A stretch of 64,000 bases of DNA, taken from NCBI GenBank assembly GCA_013396525.1, contig VWYX01000728.1:368916-432915 (forward strand), given 5' to 3'. The notes under the pieces were generated by a model. That model saw only the letters and a list, made by a program, of their open reading frames with translations, was not told the origin of the DNA and ran no database searches. Position 1 is the stretch's first letter, and each line of letters opens with the position of its first letter. The position numbers and the translations under genes are program-made. This DNA is from Chaetorhynchus papuensis. Its lineage: Eukaryota > Chordata > Aves > Passeriformes > Rhipiduridae. Below are positions 13,014 through 26,337 of the stretch, one piece after another.

Positions 13014-16000
13014 GATTATCTCTTCTTTATGAAAGAAAGAAAAATTGGCAGGAAGTGATCAAAATAAAACTTCACAGATAAATCTTCAGAATACAACACT
13101 GAAGGCTTTTCCTTGCTTGGAGTTCTGAGATAAGTTTTGTTTTGTTTCATTTTGTTTTTAAATAAGAAAGTGTGGTAAAGAGAAAAAAACTGGAAATTGG
13201 ATCTTAATTTGTAAATTGTAGTCACATTGCCCACTCAGGTATTATTACTCTTTCTCTAATTTCCTTCGGGGTATACCAAGGAATTTATGTTAAAAAAATC
13301 CCAAACCCATAAGGTCTCAAAATTATAATAAAAACCTAAGACCAGACATTAAAAACTGCAGGACTGCTGCTAGTGCAATTCTACTTTTCCACTGCTGTCG
13401 TTTTAAAGATTGATTCCTTTATTGATACTTTGGTGTTACTTTGGTCTTGCCGTTGACAACAAGAGTTGAAGTGCAGACAGAAACATTACACTAGGAACTG
13501 AACTTTTGTAGCTGTAGATTTTCCTTATATATAAAATATTTAGTTTGTGGACTATTAACAATCTGTCAGTGCCAGAGGGTTGTTTTTCTGAAACAGCAAG
13601 AATAAAATCAGTGTGAAATATATGAGAGGTTAAAAAGGCAGTCTGAATGAATCATATTCAGTAGCAGAAATATTAGGGAGAGAAGACCAAACTTGGAGAA
13701 ACAAAAAGGCAAAGGGTTGGTGAAAAAAAGTCAAGATGTAAAAAGACATTATTCAGGTAACAGTGAAACAGAAACCATAGAAATAAAATTAGATTGGTAT
13801 CAATTAACAAATTAGCCCCGTGTTGCACTTGGGCATTTGGGGTCCAGTCAGTATATAATTAAAATATGATGTTATTTAATTATTATTAGGCAGTGGGATG
13901 CAATATGGTTCCTAATAAAGTATTACAGCACAAAATTCTGAAAAGCATATTAGTCCTGCTTGTTTGTTTGTTTGTTTAGAGTTCAGGAAATCTTAAATAG
14001 ATGTCTAGTAGGTCTGAAAAATCCAAGGATGAACAGTCATTGTTTAAATTTGTTTCCTGTGGGGAAGAGGTGAATCCTAATTTCTTGGTTTGTATCAAGG
14101 ACAGGAAGAAAAAAAAATCCTTGTGAAGTTGGCAGCTGAATGAAATGGAATATTAAATCATAGCACAGATAAATCTGCTTTACAATCTAGTCTGAGTACC
14201 CTTGCTAAGTGAGTTCATTTGGCCTGTGTGTGTGTTTCGCACAGCTGAACACAAGGTCTCATGTCTAGGAATTCAGGTATATTAGTCATACTTAGGAAAC
14301 AGGAGACCTTATTATAAGGTAATAATGTTGCCTGAAGTAGCAATATTGAACCTTTGGGCAGTGATTGCCCTAGATTTGGGGGGGCTTTTTATGGTTCATT
14401 CAATATTTTCATAAATATATTTTCATTGAGATTTAAATACTCCTAGCAGCCCAATAGAAAGGGATGCTGCAAATTGGATCCATACTCAGCAAACTAGAGT
14501 TCTGTGGGTGGGACAAGTGGGAAACACAGATTTCAGATGTTACTCCACAATAAGGTACTTCCACTCCACACCTTTTTCTTGCTGCCTCACTTATCCAGTG
14601 TGGGTCACAGTTCAGTGACAAAGTTTGGTAACACTTGGACAGTGCCAACACCTAAAATTCGAATCTTTGCTGTTAAATTGGTTTTGTGTAAGCATGTAAA
14701 GCACAGCACACGCTAACTCTGAGCATACGTGCTGCCTTTGAAAGCTACATGTTTTAATTATAACTTTAATCACCACTCTTTGCAGCTCCTGAAGGAGGAA
14801 AAGGCTCAAAATCAATGTTGTTGTGCATTTCAGCTGTACGTTCTCATGTGCACTTGTCCTTCTGCATGTGAAGATTTCCATGTAAACGAAGATGGAAATG
14901 TGTGAATGTCATTTAAATCTCTTGGTTTTTATAAAATCAATATGAAAGGTTAAAATTAAAGGGTTACAAAACCATTTGTGAACTAAATTTAGTTTGGATT
15001 CGTCTTATATTTCTAGTTGAATAAGTAGGATAAGGTTCATCTTAGGTTGTCCATAATCAAATTCTGATTTCCATCTGTTACTGCTAAAGGTTTCCCAATG
15101 ATGTACTAATATTCTGGAAATACTGAGCTGTTTTGGCTCTACTTCATGCTCATTTTATAGATTTCAAAGAGAATTTTCATGTCATGCTGCATGTGGGAAA
15201 AAATCTCATGCAAGTTGGATCAAAATTGGGAAAGTGAAAGGTGAAAATTGTTTTAGAAAGGAAGATGTACCCAGGCAAGTCACTCCAAGTGAGTCAGCTG
15301 TTGAAGTGGATGCTTATCAAAATGACCACTCCTCTCTGAGGTGTTAAAATGGTTGTCCTGAAAGTGCAGGGAAAGAGAGTGGAAATAAGGAGTGGTCGCC
15401 AGGAACAAAAACCACTTTTTTTTTTCCAAATTAACTATGAGCTAAGATTCTGTGTTTGAATAGGAGTTAATCACACCTAATGTTGGTGCTTGGATACTTG
15501 GTGAAGTCTCTTTTCTATGCTGTAAATCCCATACATTAAAGAAAATGCCCACTGGGAAACAGAAACCAGCCAGATGTCTAAAACTAAGATAAGAACAAAA
15601 CCAGAAGGAAAAAAAAAGTACTGGTTCTTCACAAAATTGAGCAATTGAACAACTTGAGGATTGGAGTTAGGGACTTTTTAGTTTTATTTTCTATTTCACA
15701 AAGAAACTCACCCATAATGAATAGCACTGATTTGACAAAAGTTAATGAGTGGAGTGGATAAAAGCTAGAGATGTCTATTTTGCATTACAAAACATTTTAA
15801 TGTTGTTTTTTTTTCTGATTTGGAGCAAAACCAAATTAAACATTTAATGTTTCAGAACTTTTCATTATATGAAGATATAATGTAGAAAAAAGGCTGTGTT
15901 TTTGAAAATGAAATTTCCCCCTCTGTGTGTATTTTTCAGTTGTGCCTAACTTTTATTATGCCTACAATATTTTACGCCATATAGCAAGAATCAAAATATT

Positions 16001-17763
16001 AAATTAATTTTCTATATTTACATATAGCTCATTTAAGGACAGCTGCTTTTTATTGAATACTATTTGAAACATCCCTGCTATTTAGATTTCTGCATCTTGC
16101 GACATACTGGAAAATTTTGAGTATGATTAATCTTTATGGGTGTAATGTTTCCAAGATAACTGAAGAAAGTTTGACATGATAGCATATGCTTAGATATTTC
16201 AGACTAAACCTTTCTAAATGTCAAAAAATTAATATTTTTTTTAAGTATAGACAAATAAAACATTTCCCCTGGGAAAAATCACTTAAGTATATGGGAAAAG
16301 AAATCTAAGTCGAAACTTGTAAAAATGTTATTGGGGAAAAAAGCTTTACTTGGCATTAGTGGCATTTCCTGACTGAATTTTTCAGTATGTAATTAGAACA
16401 AAAGTAATTTATATTTGGATGCTTATGGTATCAATAGATGTTCTCTTTGGAATGTTCTCTATGTAGAAAAATGTTTGAAATGTCTGCATAAAGTAAGAAA
16501 CTAGTGCTGTCTAGCTGTGGATAAGTTACAGTCCTGGTGCAACACTCAGTCAGTAGCATACCATTTCTACATTACTCACTGAAACAGTTTCAGTTTTAAA
16601 AGGTACCATCACTTCAACCTCTGTGCAGATAGCAAAAAGCTAATCACAGGAGTTAAAAGTATTGGCAAATTAATATCTGGCTGCACAAATCATAAATATC
16701 TTGACATCATAGGTTTAAATGCTTTCTACAATCAATCCAATGGCTTAGATTATTTACCTTATGAGTCCCACAAGGAAAAGAGAGCTGAAATACCTGTATC
16801 ATAATATTTCTCATAACTGATTAATGTTTGCCTTGGGAATTACATGATGTTCAGTGTATTTATTTTTTTGCTACTTCTAGTGCTAGGTAGAATTTTCCAT
16901 AAAAGATAAATGTATTCTTGGTCCCTTAAGCAATACAGAAGGAGTAGCTAATGTGTGTGTGTTACAATAGTGTATAGTCATCCAGATGTATGCTATGTTT
17001 TCTATTTTCCAAATGAATTTTCAGAGTCACTTGGGTTAACAGGAGAGCTAATATTTCAAGAAGAGTTTAAACAAACTGGTTTGTTAATTTTTCCCTGGGG
17101 ATCAAAAGCGGGAAATAGGGAAATGGCTAATAAGAGCAACCTAGAGCAAGTGATATTGTGCTGATAGAAGGAACTGAATTAACTTAAATATGTCACGTTG
17201 ATTTAAGATGCCTGTGATGTATTACAAAATGTGTTCTTGCCCTGCATATACCGCTGGAAAACAAACCGTGCATTTTATTACTGCAATATCTTAAGACCTT
17301 AGAAAAAACTTAGCCAAAGTAAACTTATCTTTAATGTCTAGTGTGTATTTGATTTAAGATGAAAAGACTTGAGAATATAAAAAAAATTGTAGGGAAAAGG
17401 TAAAGTATGTGGATGGCTGCTCTGATTCTTTCTGATCTATCAAACTTCCAGTGTTTTCCAGTGCTCTCTTGCACATCTTTTTCTGAACGAGGCCAGCGTT
17501 TACAGAAGGGACCTGGGGAAGAAATGTTTCTGCAGTGGTTTGGTCCCCTCTGGAGGAAAAAGTACTTGGACAGGGAAAGGTCCCTGTGTCCTTCACAATC
17601 CCCCTGGGACTTAGTACATTGTAGAGCTTTGCACTACAGGCTGGATGCAGCCACAGAGAGCCCACATCACGCTGCTTCCAAGCACATGGGCTGGCTGTAA
17701 TGCAGGCTGGCAACATGCCCCAGAGAGTCCAAACTATGGATAGCTGTCACTCAGCATGAGTAA
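13014..17763. other. Non-coding stretch
   Basis: The sequence is AT-rich, with no gene or known family that I can support. A (TTTG)n microsatellite lies at 13960-13977. The last 290 bp (about 17470-17760) are clearly richer in G and C than their surroundings. Open frames run on both strands there (minus 17354-17716, plus 17407-17700), but I recognise no domain. The patch ends where the LTR begins. Confidence 0.55.
13960..13977. repeat. (TTTG)n microsatellite
   Basis: Four perfect TGTT-type units in tandem are seen directly. Confidence 0.85.
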
Positions 17764-18770
17764 TGCTAGTGGGTTGGTCCTGGCTGGATGCCAGACACCC
17801 ACCAAAGCCACTCCATCACCCACCAGCTGGACAGGGGAGAGAAAATATGACCAAGGTTCATGAGTCAAGGTCTGGGAGAGATCACTCACCAAATACCATC
17901 ACAGGCAAAACAGACTCAAATTGGAGATATTAAATGAATCTATTACTGAATTCAGTAGAAATCAAGTCAGGATAATGGGAAGTAAAATAATTCTGAAAAA
18001 CACCTTCTCCACACCCGTCTCTTCTTCCCAGATTTACTTCCTCCTCCAGCGGTCCAGGGAGACAGGGAAGGGGGTTAATGATCAGTTTATCACACATTTT
18101 TTCTGCTGCTGCTCACAGGGAGAGGAATCCTTCCTCTGTTCCAACATGGGGTCCGTCCCATGGGACACAGCTCTCCATCAACTTCTCAAAAAAGAGTCCA
18201 TCGAACAGGCCACAGTTCTCCATGAACTGCTGCAGTGACCAGGGACTGCTGTCCTTCAAGGACTGGCTTCTACAGTGTGGGTCTCCCACTGGTCACAAGT
18301 CCTGCCAGGAAACCTGCTCCCGTGTGGGCTCCTTTCTCCATGGCTCTGCAGGTCCCTGCTGGGAGCCTGCTCCAGCACGGGCCTCCCATGGGGTCACAGC
18401 CTCCCTCAGGCATCCATCTGCCCTGGAGTGCAGTCCTCCATGGGCTGCAGGGCAATCTCAGCTCTGGTGACTGGAACACCTCCTTGCCCCTCCTCCTGCA
18501 CTGCCTTTGGTGTCTGCAGAGCTGTTCCTCTCACATATTCTCACTCCGCTCTTCCCATCCCACAGTTGTATCTGTGCAATAATATTTTCTTTTCCTTAAA
18601 AATCTCGTCACAGAGTTGTTACCACCATTTCTGCTTGGTTCAGACTTGGTCTGTCTTGGAGCCAGCTGGGATTCACTCTGCTGGACGGGAGGAAGCTTCT
18701 GGCAGCTTCTCACAGAAGCCACCACTGTAGCCCCCCTGCCACCAAAACCTGGTCATGCAAACCCACTACA
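17764..18770 (-). mobile_element. Solo LTR of an avian endogenous retrovirus (ERVL-type, TguLTRL2-like)
   Basis: The element is 1007 bp long. It begins TGCTAGTGGGTT and ends AACCCACTACA. The ends form an imperfect inverted repeat around AGTGGGTT and give the TG...CA termini of a retroviral LTR. It is flanked by GTAA on both sides (17760-17763 and 18771-18774), consistent with a target-site duplication. Inside are reiterated, diverged units of the type CTGCAGCCCATGG / GCTGGAGCAGG (seen here in complement), which I remember as typical of a very common passerine LTR. The minus orientation is taken from that remembered consensus, with the TATA-like TTTAA near 18600. No gag, pol or env lies on either side, so this is a recombined solo LTR. 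Open frames inside it, one of 151 codons, cover non-coding LTR sequence and are not genes. Confidence 0.85.
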
Positions 18771-21700
18771 GTAAAGTTAATGGGCATAGACTTCTTATCA
18801 AATGCAGGGGAAAAAGAGAAGGAAAAAAATTCCATACCATTGCTTTTCTTCTAGTTCATTTATAAAGCGACAACCTGATATTGCATTTGCTTATAGATAT
18901 TGTAATCACCTATATACATGCTATATACATGAGTAAATTCCTGCCAAGACATGATTAAAGCCATTATTTCTGTTCTGCATTATACCAAGAATAGGAAGGC
19001 AAAGTTAAGTAGCCATGTTGACCCTTGCTTCTCCCCATACCTTACAATTTTATAGAACCTTGTTTTTGCAGGTCACTTGGTCAGTGACTTATTTACTGGG
19101 TTTTTTCTAATTGTCTTTTTTAGTCCTTTGACAATAAAAGTTGTGTTCATTTAGAGAAGAATAAAAACATCACAACAAATGCAGACTAGTTTATTCCCAG
19201 CTACTTCACTTCTGTCATGCCCTTGGTGTTACTTACCCACCAAGGAAGAAGGACTGGCCAGTATCTTATTCTGACTCATCTGATGTGCGAGGATGCATCT
19301 GGAAGACACCATTGATACTAAGAAAGAAGACAAGAAGAGGGCCTGAGAGAGTCATTGCTGGGCACTGAAAAATATTGTCTTATTTGGATATCCCGCAAAA
19401 CATAAAATATTTTTGAACAATAACACCTAAGAGTTAGCAAGGGCTGATAAAAACTAAAATTAAAATCAGGTACAAATTATTCTTGTTTTGCTTTTGTCAG
19501 TGGCTATGAGTTTAATTGCAGTGGTGCTGTTACCCCATTTATAACTTTGTCACATTGTAATTTTAGTGAAATTGGTGGGAGAAAAAGAGAAAGAATCTTT
19601 GACTTCTTTTTTTGGACCTGGGTGCTGAAAGAAGGATGAGATTATAATTCTAGTAATGCAATTTTTAGCATTTTCAAAGCTCTTGTTGGACACTGGAAGG
19701 TGTCTTTTCCATATGGGTTTAATAACACACCTAGTTAAAATATACATTTCACTCATATGCACCAAATTTCTCTGATACTTTTAGTCCTACGGATAGTTCT
19801 TTAACAAAAGTTCTGCAAGTGGGTCTGAAACAAATACCTTTCCTGATATTAATAAACATGCCTTCAAGGCCCTTAGGAGTTATTTACATCAACCAATGAT
19901 ATGGGTTTCTCTACATAGCCTGAAAAAAAACCCCAGAAAAAACCCCAAATATCCTATGCAGGATCTAGCCTCCTTTCCATCTCACCACCTGGCTTACAAG
20001 GTTGTATATCTTTCAGCTGAATCATTTATGACAAGAGAAGCTGTTAAAGTTTCTTTGGCAGATTGTTTAGATGTGGCTGCCAATGAAAAGACATTAATAA
20101 GTTCGCTATTGCAGCTGTGCTTGGATGTACCCAAGGCACTTTCAATTTTGCTATTATTCAAAAAATCTGGCAATTCATATTGTTCCCTGTTTGTGCTCTT
20201 GAGCTGGCCTCTTCAGGTTCATCTGGTTCCAGAGTTAGTTTGAGTTTCCATTTGTTTCAGAGACAGCCTTTTGAGGAGCATGGGGGGAGCTGTCTGTGCG
20301 GAGGTGTTGACTGACAGGCTCGTCAGACGTCGGGCTGCAGCAGGGCAGGAGGCTCTGAGTGAGAGCAAGGCTTCACCAGCCAGACCTGCACTACCCAGAT
20401 ATGGCTCAAAAACACTTGTGCCTTGGGTTTTCTGCTGTAATTTTAACAGTTTGGTTTTTTTCTGCTTTGCCCAGCTGAGGAGAAAGAATAGTGCTTTGTG
20501 TGTGTGTGTGATGAAGAACTCAGGTTAGCATATTCATTAGGTCACATTTCAGTGACAGAAGGTTAAGGTAAACTCTCTGCTGAAGGCAGGGTAAAGTTTA
20601 ACTACTTTTTTCCAAATTACCTAAGTGGCACTTCCATTATTTTTTTTTGGTGACTATGAACTGCTCTGAATGTCCTGCTACGGAATGCAGAGGTCCCTGC
20701 ATGTGAAAAGTTGGCACTGATCAGCATTATTTTATCATGAATGTTTGTGAGAGCTTTTGTGTTGTTTGTCAGAATGAATATTTATTAAGGGATTCATTAC
20801 TCACCTATATCTGGTAATACATCTAGATAAAGGTAACAGAAAAATATGAGAAATATGTCAGCATGATTTATTTGCAGATGTAGAAAAAGTTCAGTGAAGC
20901 TTTTAAATACATGCACCAGGAGCTTCTCTAGAGAGGATGTACTGCTTATTCATAATCGTTTGACAGAGAAATGCAAGACACCCTTTACCTCCTTTTCCCT
21001 GGCAGGGTTGTTTCCTACAAGTTGTGTTCCTATATTCTGTCCAGTGTAATTCTGCCACCTTGGTGACTCCTGCAAAAGGCATTGCAGCACCAAGGAAACA
21101 CAGCAAACTCTTGTTAGCACAATTTCCAGTACTCCGTATGGGCCAATATTGTCTGACCTAATTAAGTTTGCCCACTAAAACAATTTTTAAAATATCTTCC
21201 TTATTGTTCTACATCCCCCCTTTCTCCTAACTGCTCCACATCTAGTATCACTTGCTGAAATGAAAAGGCAGTTATGGAATAGAAAGAAAAAACCAAAGTT
21301 TTTAGAATCAACCAGACATCACAGAAAACGACATAGCTCCCACAAGTTTATAAAAACTTCACCATAATTTTTATGCTAGGAGGAATTAAATTTACAGCCT
21401 AATAAATGCACACAGCAATCACAAAGTTTGAGCATCAGTACATGCACTGTAGAAGTTAACGATTTGCTTAAAAATGTACGGGTAATGACCTGATATTAGC
21501 TTCTTGAGTAATTCAGTTTCGGAAGGATGTAGGGTTTTTTTTACTGCAAAATTCAGACTTAATTATTAGATGTGATTTACATTCCAGTACAGGCTGTGAG
21601 AAATGTTTATTATGAAACTTGTAGCTGTAAAATTTTAATTATACCCTGAAAAATCAGGTTAAGTGCAAACAAACATTTAAAAAGATTCACTGGTTTCTTT

Positions 21701-23400
21701 GTTTCTGGTCCCGTTTAAGACAAAACGCTGAAATATTCACATCTTGCTATCAGATCAAATCACTGATACAGTGAAATGCTGAAGTGCAGGGGACAAGTCA
21801 TAGAGGTTAGACTCAGGCTGAAGTGAGGTGTGCTCAGTTTGGCTCCTGGCAAATGATGCCCGGGGATCTGGAGATCACTGTGTGTGGCTGGGTACAGGGA
21901 TCACTGTGAGCACAGCACTCTTACTGTACCTACCAACCCTCCTTCCTGGGTTTCTACTAGCTGAGAGTTCCAGGCATGCCCCTGGTGCTTCCTAAATCTG
22001 CTTTCAGAGGGTAATAAATAAACCTGGAGAGTTTTCTTTACTTGAATGTGCTTTTTACTTGATGGAATTTTTGGCTTTTCACTGTTTCCTTTATGTTAGC
22101 CTAAATAGTGCAATTTTTCTTCTAAAGATTTCTGAACACTGTATTTGATAGTTTTATCATTAATTTCAAGGGGAATGCTAAAATAGGACAGGACAAAACA
22201 GAAACGTTCTCTTCCACCTCAGAAATAAGAGTAATAAATGTCTGTGGCCTGCTAATATTCTGATAACAAAGATTGAAGTCTTTTTAGTATTGACTTCATC
22301 TGTGGTTATATCACATTTGACACAATTATCTTGGCAAACTACTATTAAATGGAATAGTTTTCTGTACAGATGTTTCTGTGCCAGCTTGTCTGTTAGCCTG
22401 GCTATTTATTTATCTGTGCTGTACATCTTTGTAATGGATTTCAAAAGAGCTAAATTGAATATTTTTGCCTAACTAGAGCAGGTTCTAGGAAATGTTATTG
22501 TATGGCTACTTGTCCTCTGTGTGTGTCAGATGATATAAATCACCACAATATGCCCTCCATTAACTTAGAACATTTGCCCTGATGTCCCCTGGAAAGACCT
22601 GGTGCATCAGAAAATTAATGTATAAAGATTGTACCTGTTCAAAAGTTTCTTTTTCTTCACTTAGAAGTCTTTATAGGTCAAAAGAAAATAGATTTAAATG
22701 CTCCCTACTCAACTATAGTACCTAAAGTGCTAGTCAACCCCTGGTGAGTGCCTTTTACACCCTCCTGAGTGCCTTTCTTAAATTGATTTAATACTGACTC
22801 TTCTTGGAATTTTTTTCATGTCATTGTAGTTGGCAGTAGCAGACTGTAATCACTGGTGGTGTTTTGTGGTTAAAATTACCTGCAAAAAAACTGTTCAGAA
22901 AGGAGTATTTTTACAGAAAGTATAATTGGGTTGAACATAGTTTTCTGCTGAAGTTCACAAGGTTTGATTTCTGAATGCAATTATTTGATAAGACACATAA
23001 GAGAATAGGCAAATATCTAAAAATAAGTTCAAAGAAGTAAAGAAGCAGAAGTATGAAATATTAACTGATATTTTTACTCAAATGGAATGAAAAATATTAA
23101 TCAACACAGAGCATCCCAAATAAATACTCAAAAATGTTTGCAAGGAGATAATTTGTCACAAAAATCAGACAGATGATATGAAAAATTCCTGTTTGTTTTT
23201 ATTCAAAGGCACCGTTCACAGAACCATCTAATTACTTGAAGCAACTGCAGCACAGCACATTTGCACATTATTTTCCTCCATCCTCTTTTTTGCCAAAAAC
23301 ATGAAATCCTCTAGATGTACTTACATTTCTTTTCTGTTGGCTTGTTGTTTACATGTTTCAAACAAAAATCACAGTTCCTTTGTGTTAGGTTTATATGGAC
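18771..23400. other. Non-coding stretch between LTR and assembly gap
   Basis: No gene can be supported. A short (TG)7 lies at 20497-20510. A CpG-retaining patch at about 20270-20400 is listed separately. Two near-copies of GATCACTGTG occur at about 21872-21908. The rest is AT-rich and unrecognised. Confidence 0.55.
20270..20400. promoter_or_regulatory. Small CpG-retaining patch, possible regulatory element
   Basis: This 130-bp patch is richer in G and C than its surroundings. It holds four CpGs within about 40 bp, including the palindrome GACGTC. An open frame crosses it but has no recognisable domain and no paired splice sites. It could be a small enhancer or an unrecognised repeat fragment. 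Confidence 0.2.
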
Positions 23401-24195
23401 NNNNNNNNNNNNNNNNNNNNNNNNNNNNNNNNNNNNNNNNNNNNNNNNNNNNNNNNNNNNNNNNNNNNNNNNNNNNNNNNNNNNNNNNNNNNNNNNNNNN
23501 NNNNNNNNNNNNNNNNNNNNNNNNNNNNNNNNNNNNNNNNNNNNNNNNNNNNNNNNNNNNNNNNNNNNNNNNNNNNNNNNNNNNNNNNNNNNNNNNNNNN
23601 NNNNNNNNNNNNNNNNNNNNNNNNNNNNNNNNNNNNNNNNNNNNNNNNNNNNNNNNNNNNNNNNNNNNNNNNNNNNNNNNNNNNNNNNNNNNNNNNNNNN
23701 NNNNNNNNNNNNNNNNNNNNNNNNNNNNNNNNNNNNNNNNNNNNNNNNNNNNNNNNNNNNNNNNNNNNNNNNNNNNNNNNNNNNNNNNNNNNNNNNNNNN
23801 NNNNNNNNNNNNNNNNNNNNNNNNNNNNNNNNNNNNNNNNNNNNNNNNNNNNNNNNNNNNNNNNNNNNNNNNNNNNNNNNNNNNNNNNNNNNNNNNNNNN
23901 NNNNNNNNNNNNNNNNNNNNNNNNNNNNNNNNNNNNNNNNNNNNNNNNNNNNNNNNNNNNNNNNNNNNNNNNNNNNNNNNNNNNNNNNNNNNNNNNNNNN
24001 NNNNNNNNNNNNNNNNNNNNNNNNNNNNNNNNNNNNNNNNNNNNNNNNNNNNNNNNNNNNNNNNNNNNNNNNNNNNNNNNNNNNNNNNNNNNNNNNNNNN
24101 NNNNNNNNNNNNNNNNNNNNNNNNNNNNNNNNNNNNNNNNNNNNNNNNNNNNNNNNNNNNNNNNNNNNNNNNNNNNNNNNNNNNNNNNNNNNNNN
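23401..24195. other. Assembly gap (795 N)
   Basis: This is an unbroken run of N, seen directly. Any open frame reported across it is meaningless. The left flank ends in TTTATATGGAC and the right flank begins AGAAAATTTTGG. Neither flank matches a repeat I know, so what is missing cannot be guessed. Confidence 0.99.
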
Positions 24196-26274
24196 AGAAA
24201 ATTTTGGACACAGATAATTCTTAGGAGTCTTACTGGGAACTCTGGAATAAATATAGGAACTGTAGAAGAAAAACTAGGAGTAAAAAGTAGGCAGCTATTC
24301 TTATGTGCAAGTACTTAAGATAGTAATTGCAACAATAGGAACCATCTAAACCAGATCTAATTTATTTGTGTATTGTTATTCACCATAGAGTATGTGGAAT
24401 AATCACCTGAGAATTGTACAGTATAATTAAAAATCCTGGTCCTAGTACGGAATCTGAGTCATTGTTGACTGTCTTAAAGATGAAAGTCACAAAAAGAAGA
24501 GAAGAATTTGAAGGAACAAAACGACAACTGAAGAAAAAAAAAAAAAAAAAAAGATTGGTTTTGGAGTCCCAACTTGAGATTTGTTGCTGCCAAATCAGAA
24601 GCAGACAATTTTCTCACTTGTAAACAGAGCAAATTTGAGCTGTAAGTGAAGAGGGGACACATACAACCCTGTGATGATATTTGAAAGAGAATAGCTTTAC
24701 TTTAATGGGAAATAGTTGATATAGCTGGCAGAAAATATCCTCATCAGTATTTCAAATGTAGGACTGAGAGAGAGTACTCTCATGGTAAGAGTTATTGCTC
24801 TTTATTTTCTTATTCTGTTCATTCTGATTTTCTGGAGTTTGGCTAACTTGATAAGTATGCTCATGTACACATACATACACATATATATCATAATAGATGC
24901 ATGTCAATTTTTATTATCCTTTAAAAGAAAAGCAGATCAGGAATACCGCCTTAAGATGGCTTTGTTAAGAGACAGGATATTTCAGTTTCAAGTCCTTAAT
25001 TAACCCTGTGTTCTTAGGCAGTATTTATTTGTGAATTGATGACAGTCCTACTCAACACAGAGTCAAAATTTCTTTCGTTTCTGGAACTGATGTGATGAGA
25101 GAATCCAGGTCACTGTGACACAACGGGGCCAGTCCTGTGTACGCCTTGAACCTGGCACTTCACTCGTAACTGGCCCTCACTGTCCCAGGTCAGGCTTCCT
25201 GTCAGTGCAGGACAGAGCAGAAAATTCCTTCCATATTTTCTTTATCATCTTTTAAATAATTTTTGATAGCAGACCCCTTCAGACCATCTCTTCCAGCACA
25301 GGGTTAACATAATTTCTTGCCCAGATCCCTTCTAGACTTCACCATAGCAGAATCATCACTCATTATTGCAGTCATTTCTCTCCAGCCCAAACAAGAGGTG
25401 GCAAAATTAATTCAGTTTTATCCCTGTCGCCCAGCTCAGAGGAGAAATCAAGAAGATAAATCTTTTAGGATGAGTTAGAAGTGCATGGGCTAAAAAAGGA
25501 ACTGGGAGTTTTTCCAGGTGCTTATTTCTGTGCACAGTTGCAGTATGTTTGTTTAAAGCACAAAGATAATTTTGTAGCAGCCCTTAAAATAAGAAGTGAT
25601 CCCATGTAAAGGCAGTTGTCTGTGCTGTAGAGTAATATACACCACAGCCATAATTTGGCTCGTCAGTACTGTATCAAAAAGTCTCCATAATTGCTACAAT
25701 ATGCACTTTGCACAATTTCAATGTGTTGAATTTTTGTCATTTATTCTAAAACTAATCCTCCTTTAAATGTTCCCTTTCTGCTGAAGTGAATTGAAGAATT
25801 CTTTAGTTAACACCATTAGCTTTTCATGGTATCTAAATCTCTTCTGCCATGAGCATCAATACTACAGTGCTGCTGTCTCCAAGCAGTTCTGCATCAGTGC
25901 TTTCAGATGGAACATGACAGATACAGTAATGTTCTCCACACAAATTGCTCTCTACATATAGGCAACAAGCAAAATAACATGGAACATTCATTGCTCTGTG
26001 ACTGCAAAAATTACAACTATATTCATTGTATGCTAGCTCAAATGCCTGAGCCAATCATAATATACAGCAGTCATAGTGAATTTTAAAAGCCATGTTCTAA
26101 GAAACAATGCACTATCTTGTTCCCTTGAGGTTCCTGGAAAAAAAGGATTTCTCTTGTAGACAAATTTCTTTCTCTTTTTTCTTTTTTTTTTTCCTTAAAG
26201 CATGGAAGTGACAACTAGCTAAGTATCTTTGGGTTACAAACTGGATTTTAGCCAATGGTCTTGATTGTTACCAA
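24196..26274. other. Non-coding stretch after the gap
   Basis: No supportable gene is present. It contains a poly-A run of 19 at 24534-24552, a CA/TA-rich patch at 24866-24889, and a pyrimidine run at 26165-26196. The interval from about 25620 to 26060 is of high complexity without repeats and may be conserved, but it carries no motif strong enough to list alone. Confidence 0.5.
24534..24552 (+). repeat. Poly-A run of 19
   Basis: Nineteen consecutive A sit in an A/G-rich context. I recognise no retrotransposed body upstream. Confidence 0.85.
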
Positions 26275-26275
26275 A

Positions 26276-26337
26276 ATTTGGACTTGACAGTCTTGGAGGC
26301 CTTTTCCAACCTGGGAGATTCTGCGATTCCATGGAAT
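26276..26337 (+). mobile_element. CR1 LINE 3'-tail fragment
   Basis: The segment contains GGACTTGACAGTCTTGGAGG, then CCTTTTCCAACCTGGG, then ATTCTGCGATTCCATGG. That is the order of words at the 3' end of avian CR1 elements, which finish in short ATTCTATG repeats. Only the last 60 bp or so survive. It is on the opposite strand from the CR1 fragment at 12650. Confidence 0.85.

Noticed and set aside
17921..18730. Overlapping open frames of 105-151 codons on both strands
   Set aside because: They lie inside the non-coding LTR. No gag, pol or env similarity is visible, and overlapping frames on both strands reflect its GC-richer composition.
23301..24318. Open frames of about 300 codons across the N run
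   Set aside because: They are made almost wholly of undetermined residues from the assembly gap.
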